Shown: positions 16,857 to 27,317, numbered from the stretch's first letter. The stretch: DNA of 64,000 bases from Mangrovibacterium marinum (GCF_003046625.1 NZ_QAAD01000007.1:62001-126000); one strand, 5' to 3'. The notes: generated by a model from the letters alone, not told the origin. Translations and numbers: made by a program.

Positions 16857-17775
16857 AGTGATAAAGGAAAATTACCGGGCGCACGGTAAGTTACTGTTAA
16901 CCGGCGAGTATTTTGTGCTTTGCGGAGCCAAATCGATTGCTTTGCCCTTGCAGTACGGCCAGCGCATGGAGGTGAGTGCCGGCAGGCAAGACGGCATATT
17001 GAGCTGGAAAGCATTCATGCAGGAAGGACTCTGGTTTTCCTGCGAGTTGAAGCTTCCCGATTTCGAGATTGTGAACAGTTCGGACGCGGATAAAGCTGCC
17101 ATTTTGCGCGACACTTTTCGCACAATTCAGCAAATGAACCCGGCCTTTCGACCTGAAAGTCCGCTTGATGTGCACACCTACATCGACTTTAACAACCAAT
17201 GGGGATTGGGGAGCAGCAGCACGCTGATTGCTAACCTGGCGAAATGGGCCAAGGTTGATCCTTTTAAATTGAATGAGACAGTCTTCCATGGAAGTGGATT
17301 TGATATTGCCTGCGCAACAGCGAAAGGACCGATTTTCTATATCCGGAGCCAGCAGCCACAACCACTCGAGTTGAATTATCCGTTCATGGATCAGTTGTAC
17401 TTCATTTATTCGGGCGCCAAGAAGAGCACCCGGAATGAAGTGAAACGCTTTTTGAATGACGGAGCGGTGACGCAGGAGCAGGTTGAGCGGATGAATGAAC
17501 TTTCGGAAGCATTTGCGACGGCGAAAACTTTGGATGAATATCAGCGCCTGATTGCCGAACATGAACAGATGGTTTCGTCGTTGCTGGGAATACCGACTGT
17601 GAAGTCGCAGTATTTCTCCGATTTTAACGGCGAAGTGAAATCCTTGGGTGCCTGGGGTGGCGATTTCTACCTGATTGCAACGCCAATGGACGACCGGGAT
17701 GTGCTAAATTATTTCAAGCAAAAAGGGTTACGCGTTGTGTTCCCGTGGCGAGAACTGGTTTTGAACGAACGATAA
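16840..17775 (+). CDS. GYDIA-family GHMP kinase, candidate phosphomevalonate kinase
   Basis: A 311-residue GHMP-superfamily protein. KLLLTGEYFVLCGAKSIALP resembles motif 1, GLGSSST (122-128) is the ATP-binding motif 2, and GSGFDIA (151-157) is the GYDIA signature with a Phe for Tyr and a candidate catalytic Asp155. The usual GHMP motif 3 is degenerate (SLGAWGGDFYLIA). The operon supplies a reductase, mevalonate kinase, diphosphomevalonate decarboxylase and isomerase but no standard phosphomevalonate kinase, so this protein is the obvious candidate for that step (inference). It overlaps the reductase gene by 17 bp and lies 6 bp before mvaD. Confidence 0.85.
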   Translation: MIQETKVIKENYRAHGKLLLTGEYFVLCGAKSIALPLQYGQRMEVSAGRQDGILSWKAFMQEGLWFSCELKLPDFEIVNSSDADKAAILRDTFRTIQQMNPAFRPESPLDVHTYIDFNNQWGLGSSSTLIANLAKWAKVDPFKLNETVFHGSGFDIACATAKGPIFYIRSQQPQPLELNYPFMDQLYFIYSGAKKSTRNEVKRFLNDGAVTQEQVERMNELSEAFATAKTLDEYQRLIAEHEQMVSSLLGIPTVKSQYFSDFNGEVKSLGAWGGDFYLIATPMDDRDVLNYFKQKGLRVVFPWRELVLNER

Positions 17776-17781
17776 AATTAC

Positions 17782-18813
17782 ATGACAACTTATAAATCAA
17801 GCTGGCTTTGTCCGTCTAATATTGCCTTGGTGAAATATTGGGGGAAAAAGCCGGAACAACTGCCGATGAACCCGTCGCTAAGTTTCAGTTTGAAGCAGGC
17901 AAGGACGCGCACATCGGTAGCTATCGTGCCTAAAAGTGCCGAACGACTTCGGTTTTTATTTGAAGGCAAAGAATCATCTTTCGACACACGAATTAGGAAG
18001 TACCTCGATAAACTTGCAATTGATCTTCCGTGGATCAACGACTACTCGTTCGAGATGGAGAGTTCCAATACTTTCCCGCACTCAACCGGAATTGCCTCTT
18101 CGGCGTCAGCTTTTGGAGCTTTGGCACTTTGCCTGGCTGATCTGAATAGCCAATTAACGGGAGTGAGTACCGAAGATGATCAGTTCTTTCAGACTGCCTC
18201 GCGCCTTGCTCGTTTAGGCAGCGGGAGTGCTTCGCGTTCGGTGTACGGTGGTTTCGCCTGGTGGGGAAAATCTGCCGCGATGAAAGCTTCTACCGACTGT
18301 TACGCAGTGCCGGTTTCCAATCAAATTCACGAAAGTTATTTCTCACTTTGTGACGCTGTTTTGCTGGTCGATTCTCAAAAAAAGAAAGTGTCCAGCTCGG
18401 CTGGTCACGATTTGATGAACAATCATCCGTACCAGGCAGCTCGGTTGGCGCAAGCAAATCAATCGATTGAGCAATTGCTTGGTTTGATGAAAACCGATGG
18501 TAACCGGATGGCTTTTATCGATCTGGTTGAGCAAGAAGCCTTGAGCCTGCACGCGCTGATGATGAGCTCAACGCCTTCATTTTTATTGCTGAAACCAGGT
18601 AGTTTGGAGATCATTGAGAAGATTCGTGCTTTCCGTCATCAAACGGGGTTGCCCGTGGGTTTCACGATTGATGCCGGTCCGAATATCCACTTGTTGTACT
18701 GGAAGGAAGACCAGGAAGCGGTGCATGCGTTTATCAGAACGGAGTTGCTCTACCATACCGAAAACGGTGAATGGCTGGATGATCGGGTAGGAGAAGGCCC
18801 GGTAAAAGCGTAA
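17782..18813 (+). CDS. mvaD: Diphosphomevalonate decarboxylase
   Basis: A 343-residue GHMP-fold decarboxylase. The N-terminal SNIALVKYWGK (12-22) and PMNPSLSFSL are signatures of the family, followed by FPHSTGIASSASAFGALAL (the ATP-binding serine-rich loop) and SGSASRSVYGGFAWW. The C-terminal FTIDAGPNIHLLY holds the catalytic Asp. It converts 5-diphosphomevalonate plus ATP to IPP and CO2. It lies 6 bp after the GYDIA kinase gene and 3 bp before the mevalonate kinase gene. The Asp and Ser residues of the decarboxylating active site are present, so it should be active. Confidence 0.92.
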   Translation: MTTYKSSWLCPSNIALVKYWGKKPEQLPMNPSLSFSLKQARTRTSVAIVPKSAERLRFLFEGKESSFDTRIRKYLDKLAIDLPWINDYSFEMESSNTFPHSTGIASSASAFGALALCLADLNSQLTGVSTEDDQFFQTASRLARLGSGSASRSVYGGFAWWGKSAAMKASTDCYAVPVSNQIHESYFSLCDAVLLVDSQKKKVSSSAGHDLMNNHPYQAARLAQANQSIEQLLGLMKTDGNRMAFIDLVEQEALSLHALMMSSTPSFLLLKPGSLEIIEKIRAFRHQTGLPVGFTIDAGPNIHLLYWKEDQEAVHAFIRTELLYHTENGEWLDDRVGEGPVKA

Positions 18814-18816
18814 GAA

Positions 18817-19734
18817 ATGAAGAAATACCCTGCAAAATTATTGTTGTTTGGCGAATACGGGTTGATGTTTGGGGCGAAAGCCTTGGCCATTCCATTTCCG
18901 AAATTTTCAGGATTTTTTGCTTCCATAGATGAAAGTTCACCTTCGGATTACCAGAAAAATAGCGCAGCAGAGCTAGAGCGTTTTGCCCGTTGGTTTGCCA
19001 CCGATGACATTGCCTCGAAGATGAACTTCCCGCTGGATTTGGAGCGGCTGAATGCCGATTTGAAAAACGGTTTGTATTTCGAGTCGGATGTGCCTTTGCA
19101 ATACGGGGTTGGTAGTTCGGGGGCACTTTGCGCTGCCTTGTACGACCAGTACAGTAGTCTTAGTGCAACTGCAGGTTTCAATCCGGAAGTTAATCCCGAC
19201 CTGATTCCAAAACTGCGTGAAGATTTTGTAACACTTGAGTCTTATTTCCATGGACGGAGTTCTGGCCTCGATCCTTTGGTGGCTTTCCTGAATCGGCCGG
19301 TTTTGGTTGAAGACGGCAAGATTAGTTTGCCGGAACTGGAATTGCACAAGCAACCCTGGAACGTTTATTTGATTGATACCGAAATTACAAGTCCGACTTC
19401 GCCGCTGGTGAAGCTTTTCATTGAAAAGATGGAAGTGAACGAGTTCAAGGATATTTTCCATCAAAGCTACGTGCCGGCGAATGATGGCGCAGCGGCGGCC
19501 TTTATGCGGAACGATGGCGATTTGTTTTTTACGCACCTGAAGGAACTTCATGACATTCAATCTGAACATCTTTGTGAAATGATTCCGGATTCCTGTTTGG
19601 AATTCATCCGAGAGTTAAAGTCGAGAGGGATTTTGGTGAAATTACTCGGATCGGGTGGTGGAGGCTTTTTATTGGCTTTTGTGCCGGCTGGTGCTGTATT
19701 TCCCGAAAAAGAAAAAAGTTTCCGGATTTTCTGA
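18817..19734 (+). CDS. Mevalonate kinase
   Basis: A 305-residue GHMP kinase. KLLLFGEYGLMFGAKALAIP is motif 1, GVGSSGAL (97-104) the phosphate-binding loop, GRSSGLDPLVAF (146-157) carries catalytic Asp152, and LLGSGGGGFLLA is motif 3. Glu141 may contact Mg2+. It should phosphorylate mevalonate to 5-phosphomevalonate. Length and motif order match Bacteroidota mevalonate kinases; of the two GHMP kinases in the operon, this has the better preserved mevalonate kinase motifs. It is the last gene of the operon; the stop codon lies in the loop of a hairpin. Confidence 0.85.
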   Translation: MKKYPAKLLLFGEYGLMFGAKALAIPFPKFSGFFASIDESSPSDYQKNSAAELERFARWFATDDIASKMNFPLDLERLNADLKNGLYFESDVPLQYGVGSSGALCAALYDQYSSLSATAGFNPEVNPDLIPKLREDFVTLESYFHGRSSGLDPLVAFLNRPVLVEDGKISLPELELHKQPWNVYLIDTEITSPTSPLVKLFIEKMEVNEFKDIFHQSYVPANDGAAAAFMRNDGDLFFTHLKELHDIQSEHLCEMIPDSCLEFIRELKSRGILVKLLGSGGGGFLLAFVPAGAVFPEKEKSFRIF

Positions 19735-19757
19735 TTAACATCTTCAATCCGGAAACT
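19717..19757. terminator. Hairpin between convergent mevalonate kinase and ricT genes
   Basis: AGTTTCCGGATT (19717-19728) pairs perfectly with AATCCGGAAACT (19746-19757). The loop includes the kinase stop codon. There is no strong T-run, so termination is probable but not certain. Confidence 0.5.
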
Positions 19758-19774
19758 CCATCTTCAATAGCGGT

Positions 19775-20992
<1,218 letters not shown>

Positions 20993-21143
20993 ATTCTTCC
21001 TTTCTTTATTAATTCAGACAAAAATATCTAAAATAAGCTGTTTTCTATATTTATCGAGTCTAAATAAGTGAAAAAATACGGGATGTAACGAAATAAACTT
21101 GAAATGCGAATAAGAATGAAAAATAATTAGGAGCTTTTTAACG

Positions 21144-21548
21144 ATGGTTGAACAAATTAATTACTGGGCCGTGTTTGTAGCGGCAATGAGCACCTTTGTG
21201 GTGGGGAGTTTGTGGTATTCGCCTGTTATGTTTGGCAAGAAATGGATGCAACTGAATGGCTTTTCGGAAGACTCCATCAAGCAGGCTCGCTACCCGATGC
21301 CGGTTATTTTTGGCAGTTCGTTTGTCGCAGCGCTGCTGGCTGCTTTTGCCCTGGCGCTGTTTTTGGGGTCCGAAAGCGATTTGACTTTCGGGATGTTCGC
21401 CGGTTTTATGATTGCTGCTTTTTGGATTGCCACTTCGCGGCTGACCACGGCCCTGTTCGAGCAACAGAAAATGGCGCTGGTGCTGATTCACGCCGGCTAC
21501 GATGTGGTGTCGTACGTGGTTATGGGCGCCATTATTGGCGCGTGGTAG
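21144..21548 (+). CDS. DUF1761 membrane protein
   Basis: A 134-residue protein with four predicted helices. The N-terminal INYWAVFVAAMSTFVVGSLWYSP..FGKKWM is the signature of DUF1761, followed by FAGFMIAAFWIATSRLTTALFE and a final VVSYVVMGAIIGAW. The family is widespread, located in the cytoplasmic membrane, and has no established function. The gene is isolated: the divergent ricT gene starts 151 bp upstream and the DUF4105 gene follows. Confidence 0.8.
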   Translation: MVEQINYWAVFVAAMSTFVVGSLWYSPVMFGKKWMQLNGFSEDSIKQARYPMPVIFGSSFVAALLAAFALALFLGSESDLTFGMFAGFMIAAFWIATSRLTTALFEQQKMALVLIHAGYDVVSYVVMGAIIGAW

Positions 21549-21717
21549 TGTTTCCGAGGTGCTTCGGGGCAAGTGATTTTTTTCGAAAATATGATCTCAG
21601 AAACTGAGTTTTCAGCCCCAATACCAGGCAGGGCTTATTTTGGTTCCTTCCATCGATTTAATCCGCTGGCTTGTTTCGTCGTTTGATGGCTTTTTATTTC
21701 TTTTGAATAAAAAAATT

Positions 21718-22896
21718 GTGAAACGATTCCTCCTCTTCCTGGCGGTTAGCCTGTGCTTCGCGATCCAGTCATTTAGTCAGCAAATTGTGTTAACCAACCG
21801 GGCTGAAATTAGTGTGATGACCTGTGGTGCCAGCGATTTGATTCATGCGATTTACGGACACACAGCTGTTCGGGTGCACGACCCGGTAAAGCATTTCGAT
21901 GTGGTGTTTAACTACGGTGTATTTAGTTTCCGCGAGCCCAATTTTGTTTATCGCTTTGCCAAAGGAAACGCCAACTATATGCTGGCGCCCGAGCGTTACG
22001 GCGATTTTTATGAAAGCTATATCCGCAGTGGTCGCAGTATTCGGGAGCAGGTTCTGAACTTAACTCAACAGGAAAAACAGCAAATGCTCGACTTTCTGAT
22101 TGATAATGCCAAACCCGAAAACCGGGAGTATCGTTACGATTTCTTTTTTGATAACTGCGCCACCCGTGTGCGCGACCTGGTGGCTAATCAAATCGACGGC
22201 GAACTGAAGTTCCCCGATGCGAACGACGGGCTCACTTTTCGGGAGCATGTTAGCCGTTATCAGCAAATTCTACCCTGGACCAATTTGGGGATTCAGCTGG
22301 TTTTAGGCAGCCCCGCCGATAAGCTTGCCTCGGCCTACGACGAAATGTTTCTTCCACAATATTTGTTTAAGCATTTTGCCGATGCCCGGCTCAGCGCAGA
22401 TGGCGAGAGCCGCCCGCTGGTGCTGAAAACCAATACCATTTACGAAGCACCCGAACCCAAGCTTTCGATGCTGGCGGTTTATTCGCCCGAAATCATCCTC
22501 ACGCTGCTCTTGGTCCTGGTGGCTTGGGTGAGCTTCCGGCAACTCAAAGGCAGCAAACGCCACTACGGAATCGATTCTGTTTTGCTGTTCATTCATGGTT
22601 TAATCGGCGTGGTTTTGTTGTGGTTTTTTCTGTATTCGGAGCATCCCGAGATGAAAGCCAATTACAACCAACTGTGGGCGGTGTGTTTCAACCTGCCTTT
22701 TCTGTTTTTGTGGCTGATTCGGCCCTGGCGTCGCCTGTTGCGCTGGTATTGGGTGGTGCTGTCGGCTTGGCTGTTGCTGTTTTTTCCGCTCAGCATTTTC
22801 CTGCCTCAGCATTTCGAAATGGGTTTTTACCTGTTAATTGCCATGCTGCTTTGTCGCTCGCTGTTCCATAGCCGGTTTGTACTTGCCCGGAAATAA
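21718..22896 (+). CDS. DUF4105 (Lnb-like N-terminal) membrane protein
   Basis: About 392 residues from a GTG start. A signal peptide (KRFLLFLAVSLCFAIQSFSQ) precedes a ~200-residue soluble domain with ISVMTCGASDLIHAIYGHTAVRV, FNYGVFSF..PNFVYRFAKG and YDFFFDNCATRVRDLV. This is DUF4105, a putative papain-like Cys/His domain (Cys in FDNCATR, His in IYGHTAVR). Five hydrophobic helices follow (from about residue 255). The domain should face the periplasm. There is no ATG; GTG at 21718 gives a clean signal peptide, although TTG codons upstream keep the frame open from 21640. Function unknown. Confidence 0.75.
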   Translation: MKRFLLFLAVSLCFAIQSFSQQIVLTNRAEISVMTCGASDLIHAIYGHTAVRVHDPVKHFDVVFNYGVFSFREPNFVYRFAKGNANYMLAPERYGDFYESYIRSGRSIREQVLNLTQQEKQQMLDFLIDNAKPENREYRYDFFFDNCATRVRDLVANQIDGELKFPDANDGLTFREHVSRYQQILPWTNLGIQLVLGSPADKLASAYDEMFLPQYLFKHFADARLSADGESRPLVLKTNTIYEAPEPKLSMLAVYSPEIILTLLLVLVAWVSFRQLKGSKRHYGIDSVLLFIHGLIGVVLLWFFLYSEHPEMKANYNQLWAVCFNLPFLFLWLIRPWRRLLRWYWVVLSAWLLLFFPLSIFLPQHFEMGFYLLIAMLLCRSLFHSRFVLARK

Positions 22897-23073
22897 AATG
22901 GAGAACTTGTCGATTTCAGGAGTAATTGAACTTTTGTGATTGTCATTGATTTTACGACTTAATGACTACGAATGACAATTAAATGACCAATATTTAACTG
23001 TTGGTTCTTCGCGCTTGCCGTGGGTGTTGGTGGTAATTTGTTGAAAAGTTTCACACAACAAGTTGTTCCACTT

Positions 23074-23104
23074 TTTTAAACTTGAAGACACTGCTGTATC
23101 TTTG
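23074..23104 (+). promoter_or_regulatory. Promoter of mutS
   Basis: TATCTTTG at 23097-23104 is a perfect -7 box; a T-run (23072-23077) occupies the -33 position with about 19 bp spacing. Transcription would begin near 23111, downstream of the longest possible ORF start but upstream of the TTG at 23132. Confidence 0.55.
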
Positions 23105-23131
23105 TTGGCTAAGCATAAAAACGAGAAGGAT

Positions 23132-25750
23132 TTGGCGAAAGCAAAAAAATATGTAGAAACCCCTTTGATGAAGCAATATTACGCGATTAAAGGGAAGCAT
23201 CCGGATGCGATTTTGCTGTTTCGGGTGGGCGACTTTTACGAAACGTTCGGGGAAGATGCTGTTCGTGCGGCGGAAATTTTGGGCATTACCCTTACCCGTC
23301 GCGCCAATGGTTCGGCCAGCTTTGTCGAATTGGCCGGATTTCCGCATCATGCCCTGGATACTTATCTGCCCAAGTTGGTGCGGGCGGGCCAGCGGGTAGC
23401 CATTTGCGAGCAGTTGGAAGATCCGAAGATGACCAAGAAAATCGTGAAACGCGGGATTACCGAACTGGTTACGCCCGGGGTGTCGATCAACGATAATATT
23501 TTGGAGCATCGCGAAAATAACTTCCTGGCATCCGTTCATTTCGATAAAAAAACAAGCGGTGTGGCCTTTCTGGATATTTCAACCGGTGAGTTTTTAACCG
23601 CCGAAGGAAGCTTCGAGTACATCGATAAATTACTGAATTCGTTCAAACCCAAAGAGGTGCTTTACCAAAAGGGGAAGGGGAATGAGTTTACCGAACACTT
23701 TGGCGGAAAATTTTATACCTACACGCTCGACGACTGGGTTTATACCGACGATGCGGCAACCGACCGTCTGCTTCGGCATTTCGAGACTAAATCGCTGAAA
23801 GGCTACGGGGTGCACGAGCTCAACTACGGGGTGATTGCTTCGGGAGCCATCCTGCATTACCTGGACCTGACACAGCATTCTCAGGTGCAGCATATCACCG
23901 CACTTTCGCGCATCGAGGAGGATAAATACGTGTGGCTCGACCGGTTTACCATTCGCAACCTCGAGCTGTTCGGCACCATCAACGAAGGGGCCAAAACGCT
24001 GGTGAACGTTCTGGACAAGACCATTTCGCCCATGGGATCGCGCATGCTCAAACGCTGGATTGCCCTTCCGCTAAAAGATGTTGCAGCCGTGAATGACCGC
24101 CTGTCGGTTGTGGAATATTTTTGTGCACACGACGACGAAATTGAAGCCTTACAGGCTCATCTGCGGCAAATCGGCGATCTGGAACGGATCATTTCCAAGG
24201 TCGCTGTCGGACGGATTAATCCGCGCGAAGTCATTCAGCTGAAGAACGCCTTGTACGCCATTGAGCCGATTAAAGCTTATGCCGCAAAGGTCGACAATCC
24301 GGTGTTGAAGCGCTTTGCGGAACAACTGAACCCCTGTCTTTCCATTCGAGAGCGCATTGATCGGGAAATTACCAACGACCCGCCCATGTTGTTGCACAAA
24401 GGAAATGTGATCAAGAGCGGGGTGTCGGACGAGTTGGATGAGCTGCGAAATATTCAATATTCCGGAAAGGATTATCTGACTCAGATGCAGGAACGCGAGT
24501 CGGCGCGAACGGGTATTCCTTCCTTGAAGATCGCCTTCAATAACGTGTTTGGCTACTATATTGAAGTGCGAAATACGCATAAGGATAAAGTGCCGCCCGA
24601 GTGGATCCGCAAGCAGACGCTGGTGAGTGCCGAGCGCTATATTACCGAGGAACTGAAAGAATACGAAAGTAAAATTCTGGGGGCCGAGGAAAAGATCCTG
24701 GCGCTGGAAGGGAAGTTGTTTAACGATTTGGTGATTGCCCTGGCGGAGTATATCCAGGCCGTGCAGCTTAATGCGGTGGTTATTGCGCGACTCGATTGTT
24801 TGTTGTCCTTTGCCGTGGGAGCATTGCAGAATAACTATTCGAAACCGGAGGTGAATGATACCCGCGTGATTGAGATCCGCGAAGGACGGCACCCCGTTAT
24901 TGAACAGCAGTTGCCCATTGGCGAAGAATATATTAGCAACGACGTGTTGCTGGATCAGGACGAGCAGCAGGTCATTATCATCACGGGGCCGAATATGGCC
25001 GGTAAGTCGGCCTTGTTGCGCCAAACCGCGCTGATCGTTTTGATGGCCCAAATGGGATCCTATGTGCCGGCAAAATCGGCAAGCATCGGTTATGTCGATA
25101 AGATTTTTACCCGGGTGGGCGCTTCGGATAACATCTCGCTGGGCGAGTCGACCTTTATGGTGGAAATGAATGAAGCCGCCAGTATTCTGAATAATATCTC
25201 CGACCGGAGCCTGATTCTGCTCGACGAACTGGGCCGCGGAACATCGACTTACGATGGTATTTCGATTGCCTGGTCTATTGTGGAGTATATCCATGAGCAT
25301 CCGCAGGCTAAAGCCAAGACCTTGTTCGCCACGCACTATCACGAGTTGAATGAGATGGAAAAATCATTCGGACGGGTGAAAAACTATAATGTAAGTGTGA
25401 AGGAAGTCGGAAATAAGGTGATTTTCCTGCGTAAATTGGTGCGCGGCGGCAGTAACCACAGTTTCGGGATCCATGTGGCGCGAATGGCCGGTATGCCGCC
25501 ATCGGTTGTTCAGCGCGCTGACGAAATCCTGGTTCAACTGGAAGGCGACAACCGGAAAGAGCAGTTGGCAAAACCACTGGAGGGCATGGCTGAGAAGCGC
25601 GAAGGCTTTCAATTAAGCTTTTTTCAGATGGACGATCCGGTGCTAAAAGCCATTCGCGACGAGATCCGAAACCTGGATGTGAATAATCTGACACCAATTG
25701 AGGCCTTGAATAAATTAAATGAAATTAAGAAACTATCTGGTTTAAAGTAG
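23132..25750 (+). CDS. mutS: DNA mismatch repair protein MutS
   Basis: An 872-residue MutS. Domain I carries the mismatch-reading motif [14 protein letters not shown] (Phe-x-Glu). The ATPase has Walker [16 protein letters not shown], then [18 protein letters not shown], Walker [17 protein letters not shown] and the His-containing loop [13 protein letters not shown]-terminal helix-turn-helix and short tail end the protein. It recognises mismatches and recruits MutL, which is not in the window. The frame is open from 23063, but the predicted promoter lies inside that extension and family members begin [16 protein letters not shown], so TTG at 23132, with an AGAAGGA just upstream, is the best start. 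Confidence 0.93.
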   Translation: MAKAKKYVETPLMKQYYAIKGKHPDAILLFRVGDFYETFGEDAVRAAEILGITLTRRANGSASFVELAGFPHHALDTYLPKLVRAGQRVAICEQLEDPKMTKKIVKRGITELVTPGVSINDNILEHRENNFLASVHFDKKTSGVAFLDISTGEFLTAEGSFEYIDKLLNSFKPKEVLYQKGKGNEFTEHFGGKFYTYTLDDWVYTDDAATDRLLRHFETKSLKGYGVHELNYGVIASGAILHYLDLTQHSQVQHITALSRIEEDKYVWLDRFTIRNLELFGTINEGAKTLVNVLDKTISPMGSRMLKRWIALPLKDVAAVNDRLSVVEYFCAHDDEIEALQAHLRQIGDLERIISKVAVGRINPREVIQLKNALYAIEPIKAYAAKVDNPVLKRFAEQLNPCLSIRERIDREITNDPPMLLHKGNVIKSGVSDELDELRNIQYSGKDYLTQMQERESARTGIPSLKIAFNNVFGYYIEVRNTHKDKVPPEWIRKQTLVSAERYITEELKEYESKILGAEEKILALEGKLFNDLVIALAEYIQAVQLNAVVIARLDCLLSFAVGALQNNYSKPEVNDTRVIEIREGRHPVIEQQLPIGEEYISNDVLLDQDEQQVIIITGPNMAGKSALLRQTALIVLMAQMGSYVPAKSASIGYVDKIFTRVGASDNISLGESTFMVEMNEAASILNNISDRSLILLDELGRGTSTYDGISIAWSIVEYIHEHPQAKAKTLFATHYHELNEMEKSFGRVKNYNVSVKEVGNKVIFLRKLVRGGSNHSFGIHVARMAGMPPSVVQRADEILVQLEGDNRKEQLAKPLEGMAEKREGFQLSFFQMDDPVLKAIRDEIRNLDVNNLTPIEALNKLNEIKKLSGLK

Positions 25751-25797
25751 CTTCAATTATTGGGTGAAAAAATGATGTCAAAAATTGAAACTTTATT

Positions 25798-25828
25798 TTT
25801 GGAGAAATGAAAATTAGCAATATATTTG
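25798..25828 (+). promoter_or_regulatory. Promoter of tRNA Gly-Leu-Gly operon
   Basis: TTTG at 25798-25801 and TATATTTG at 25821-25828, separated by 19 bp, match both boxes of the Bacteroidota housekeeping promoter. The first tRNA starts 48 bp downstream. Confidence 0.8.
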
Positions 25829-25875
25829 CATCGCTGTTACGGAAACGGACAGCAAAAAAGTTCTGAAAAGTATTT

Positions 25876-25951
25876 GCGAGAGTAGCTCAGTTGGTAGAGC
25901 ACAACCTTGCCAAGGTTGGGGTCGCGGGTTCGAATCCCGTCTCTCGCTCCA
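25876..25951 (+). tRNA. tRNA-Gly (GCC)
   Basis: A 76-nt cloverleaf including encoded CCA. The acceptor stem GCGAGAG/CTCTCGC, D-loop AGCTCAGTTGGTAGAGC, anticodon arm AACCTTGCCAAGGTT (anticodon GCC) and T-arm GCGGGTTCGAATCCCGT are all present. It reads GGC and GGU. Confidence 0.97.
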
Positions 25952-25959
25952 TCCAGGAT

Positions 25960-26046
25960 GCCCGGATGGTGGAATTGGTAGACACGTTGGACTTAAAATC
26001 CAATGACCATTCAACGGTCGTGCGGGTTCAAGTCCCGCTCCGGGTA
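25960..26046 (+). tRNA. tRNA-Leu (TAA)
   Basis: An 87-nt class II tRNA with a long variable arm (ATGACCATTCAACGGTCGT region). The acceptor stem is GCCCGGA/TCCGGGT, and the anticodon loop CTTAAAA gives anticodon TAA, reading UUA. The encoded 3' end is not CCA, so CCA must be added. Confidence 0.95.
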
Positions 26047-26068
26047 CTTTTACTTTTTGAACATGATT

Positions 26069-26144
26069 GCGAGAGTAGCTCAGTTGGTAGAGCACAACCT
26101 TGCCAAGGTTGGGGTCGCGGGTTCGAATCCCGTCTCTCGCTCCA
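26069..26144 (+). tRNA. tRNA-Gly (GCC), second copy
   Basis: Identical over all 76 nt, including CCA, to the first tRNA-Gly at 25876. It ends the three-tRNA operon and is followed directly by a strong terminator. Confidence 0.97.
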
Positions 26145-26180
26145 CAAAAAAAGCACTTCATTTTGAAGTGCTTTTTTTGT
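26144..26180. terminator. Bidirectional terminator after tRNA operon
   Basis: A perfect 17-bp stem: ACAAAAAAAGCACTTCA pairs with TGAAGTGCTTTTTTTGT around a 3-nt loop, with T-runs on both strands. It serves the tRNA operon and the convergent GH43-like gene. Confidence 0.93.
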
Positions 26181-26186
26181 ATCCGG

Positions 26187-27119
26187 CTATTTGAAATGAT
26201 TCAGCAGCCTGTTTAACACCGGTTCGTCAACCTTAAAGATGGTTCCGTGTCGGGTGCCTTCCGGAAAGCTGATGGAATCGTTGATCACTTCCCAGTTCTT
26301 CAAATCGGCCGACTGAACAGCCCCCATTTGGTGACGGGTGTATTCGTCGTAATAAAGCACCCATTTCCCGTCTACATTGGTAACTGTTGGCCCTTCCACC
26401 CAATCGGGCGAGATCGGCTCCGAAATCAGCTTATAGCCTCCGTAAAGCGATTGGCTGCGGGCAATGCGGATGTGCTTCTTTGCCGGATTGCGGGTTTCAT
26501 CTTTTAAAAACATCAGGTATTCGCCCTCGATTTTTTTAATGACAGCGTCGATCACATTGAAGCCTTCGTCGTACAGCAGCTTTGTCGGGCCGAAAGTGAC
26601 AAAATCTCTGGTTGTGGTGTAGTACATCCGGTGGTTATAGCCGCCGTCACCCTGACTTTCGCCGGCAGCGAAGCGTTCCGGGATCGTGGTGGCCCAGTAG
26701 ATCATGTATTGCGCGCTGTCGGCATCGTAAATAATCTCCGGAGCCCAGCAGTTGCGGGCTGTTGGTTCGTCCTGCATAACCGGTATAAACCGCTGTTCCG
26801 ACCAGTTTATCAGATCGGCCGACGACGCATAACCGATCCCCCGGTCGTTCCAGCTGACAGTCCACACCATCTGAAATTTTTGATCAGGGCCTTGAATGAT
26901 GCAGGGGTCGCGCATTAGTTTGTCATCGGCCACCATTGGGCTGAGAACGGACTCGTCATTATTCAGTGCACTGAAATGATAGCCATCGTAACTGTAGGCC
27001 AGGTGTAGTCCGTCCTGACCATTGTTTTTGAAATAAGAGAACAGGTAAACTTGGTTGGGTGCCTTGCTGCAAGCCGCGAAGACGAATAGCAGCACCACGA
27101 GTGGTAGTAGTTTTTTCAT
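26187..27119 (-). CDS. GH43-like glycoside hydrolase lipoprotein
   Basis: A 310-residue lipoprotein with the signal peptide ending VFAAC (Cys17). The mature domain shows a five-bladed beta-propeller pattern: LMRDPCIIQGPD (candidate Asp base), NCWAPEIIYDAD (the WAPE motif of family 43/117-type propellers) and WVEGPTVTNVDGKWVLYY (candidate acid Glu in a EGP motif). Such enzymes release arabinose or xylose residues from plant polymers; the substrate cannot be read from sequence. Lipidation suggests placement on the outer membrane or periplasmic face. No SusC/SusD genes are adjacent. It ends at the shared tRNA terminator. Confidence 0.78.
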   Translation of the reverse strand: MKKLLPLVVLLFVFAACSKAPNQVYLFSYFKNNGQDGLHLAYSYDGYHFSALNNDESVLSPMVADDKLMRDPCIIQGPDQKFQMVWTVSWNDRGIGYASSADLINWSEQRFIPVMQDEPTARNCWAPEIIYDADSAQYMIYWATTIPERFAAGESQGDGGYNHRMYYTTTRDFVTFGPTKLLYDEGFNVIDAVIKKIEGEYLMFLKDETRNPAKKHIRIARSQSLYGGYKLISEPISPDWVEGPTVTNVDGKWVLYYDEYTRHQMGAVQSADLKNWEVINDSISFPEGTRHGTIFKVDEPVLNRLLNHFK

Positions 27120-27260
27120 GAGTAAATATGCTTTTGCCCTAAAATAGTAAAAAATACCTTTAATTGGGCTGAAGCAAGAAGAGTCGCTGCGTTTTGAAGA
27201 TTACGGGGAGTAATGAGCAATGGGAGATTTTCCGCATCACGGTTGTCATGTTTGTCACAA

Positions 27261-27317
27261 GTTGTCCGGTTGTCGTCGAAAATAGCATCAACGACTCTTG
27301 ATGATCCGGCGGCGTGG
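27261..27317. repeat. Dispersed hairpin repeat, copy A
   Basis: A 57-bp segment that aligns without gaps to 62245-62301 (43 of 57 identical by eye). The ATCAA/TTGAT stem is conserved in both and the 6-nt loop differs at every position. Confidence 0.6.

Noticed and set aside
24149-25342. 397-codon minus-strand ORF
   Set aside because: Antisense shadow of mutS, whose motifs and frame are unambiguous.
25814-26161. Minus-strand ORF with RTRDPNLGK-like repeats
   Set aside because: It is the antisense of the tRNA-Gly/Leu/Gly genes, a familiar false protein prediction.
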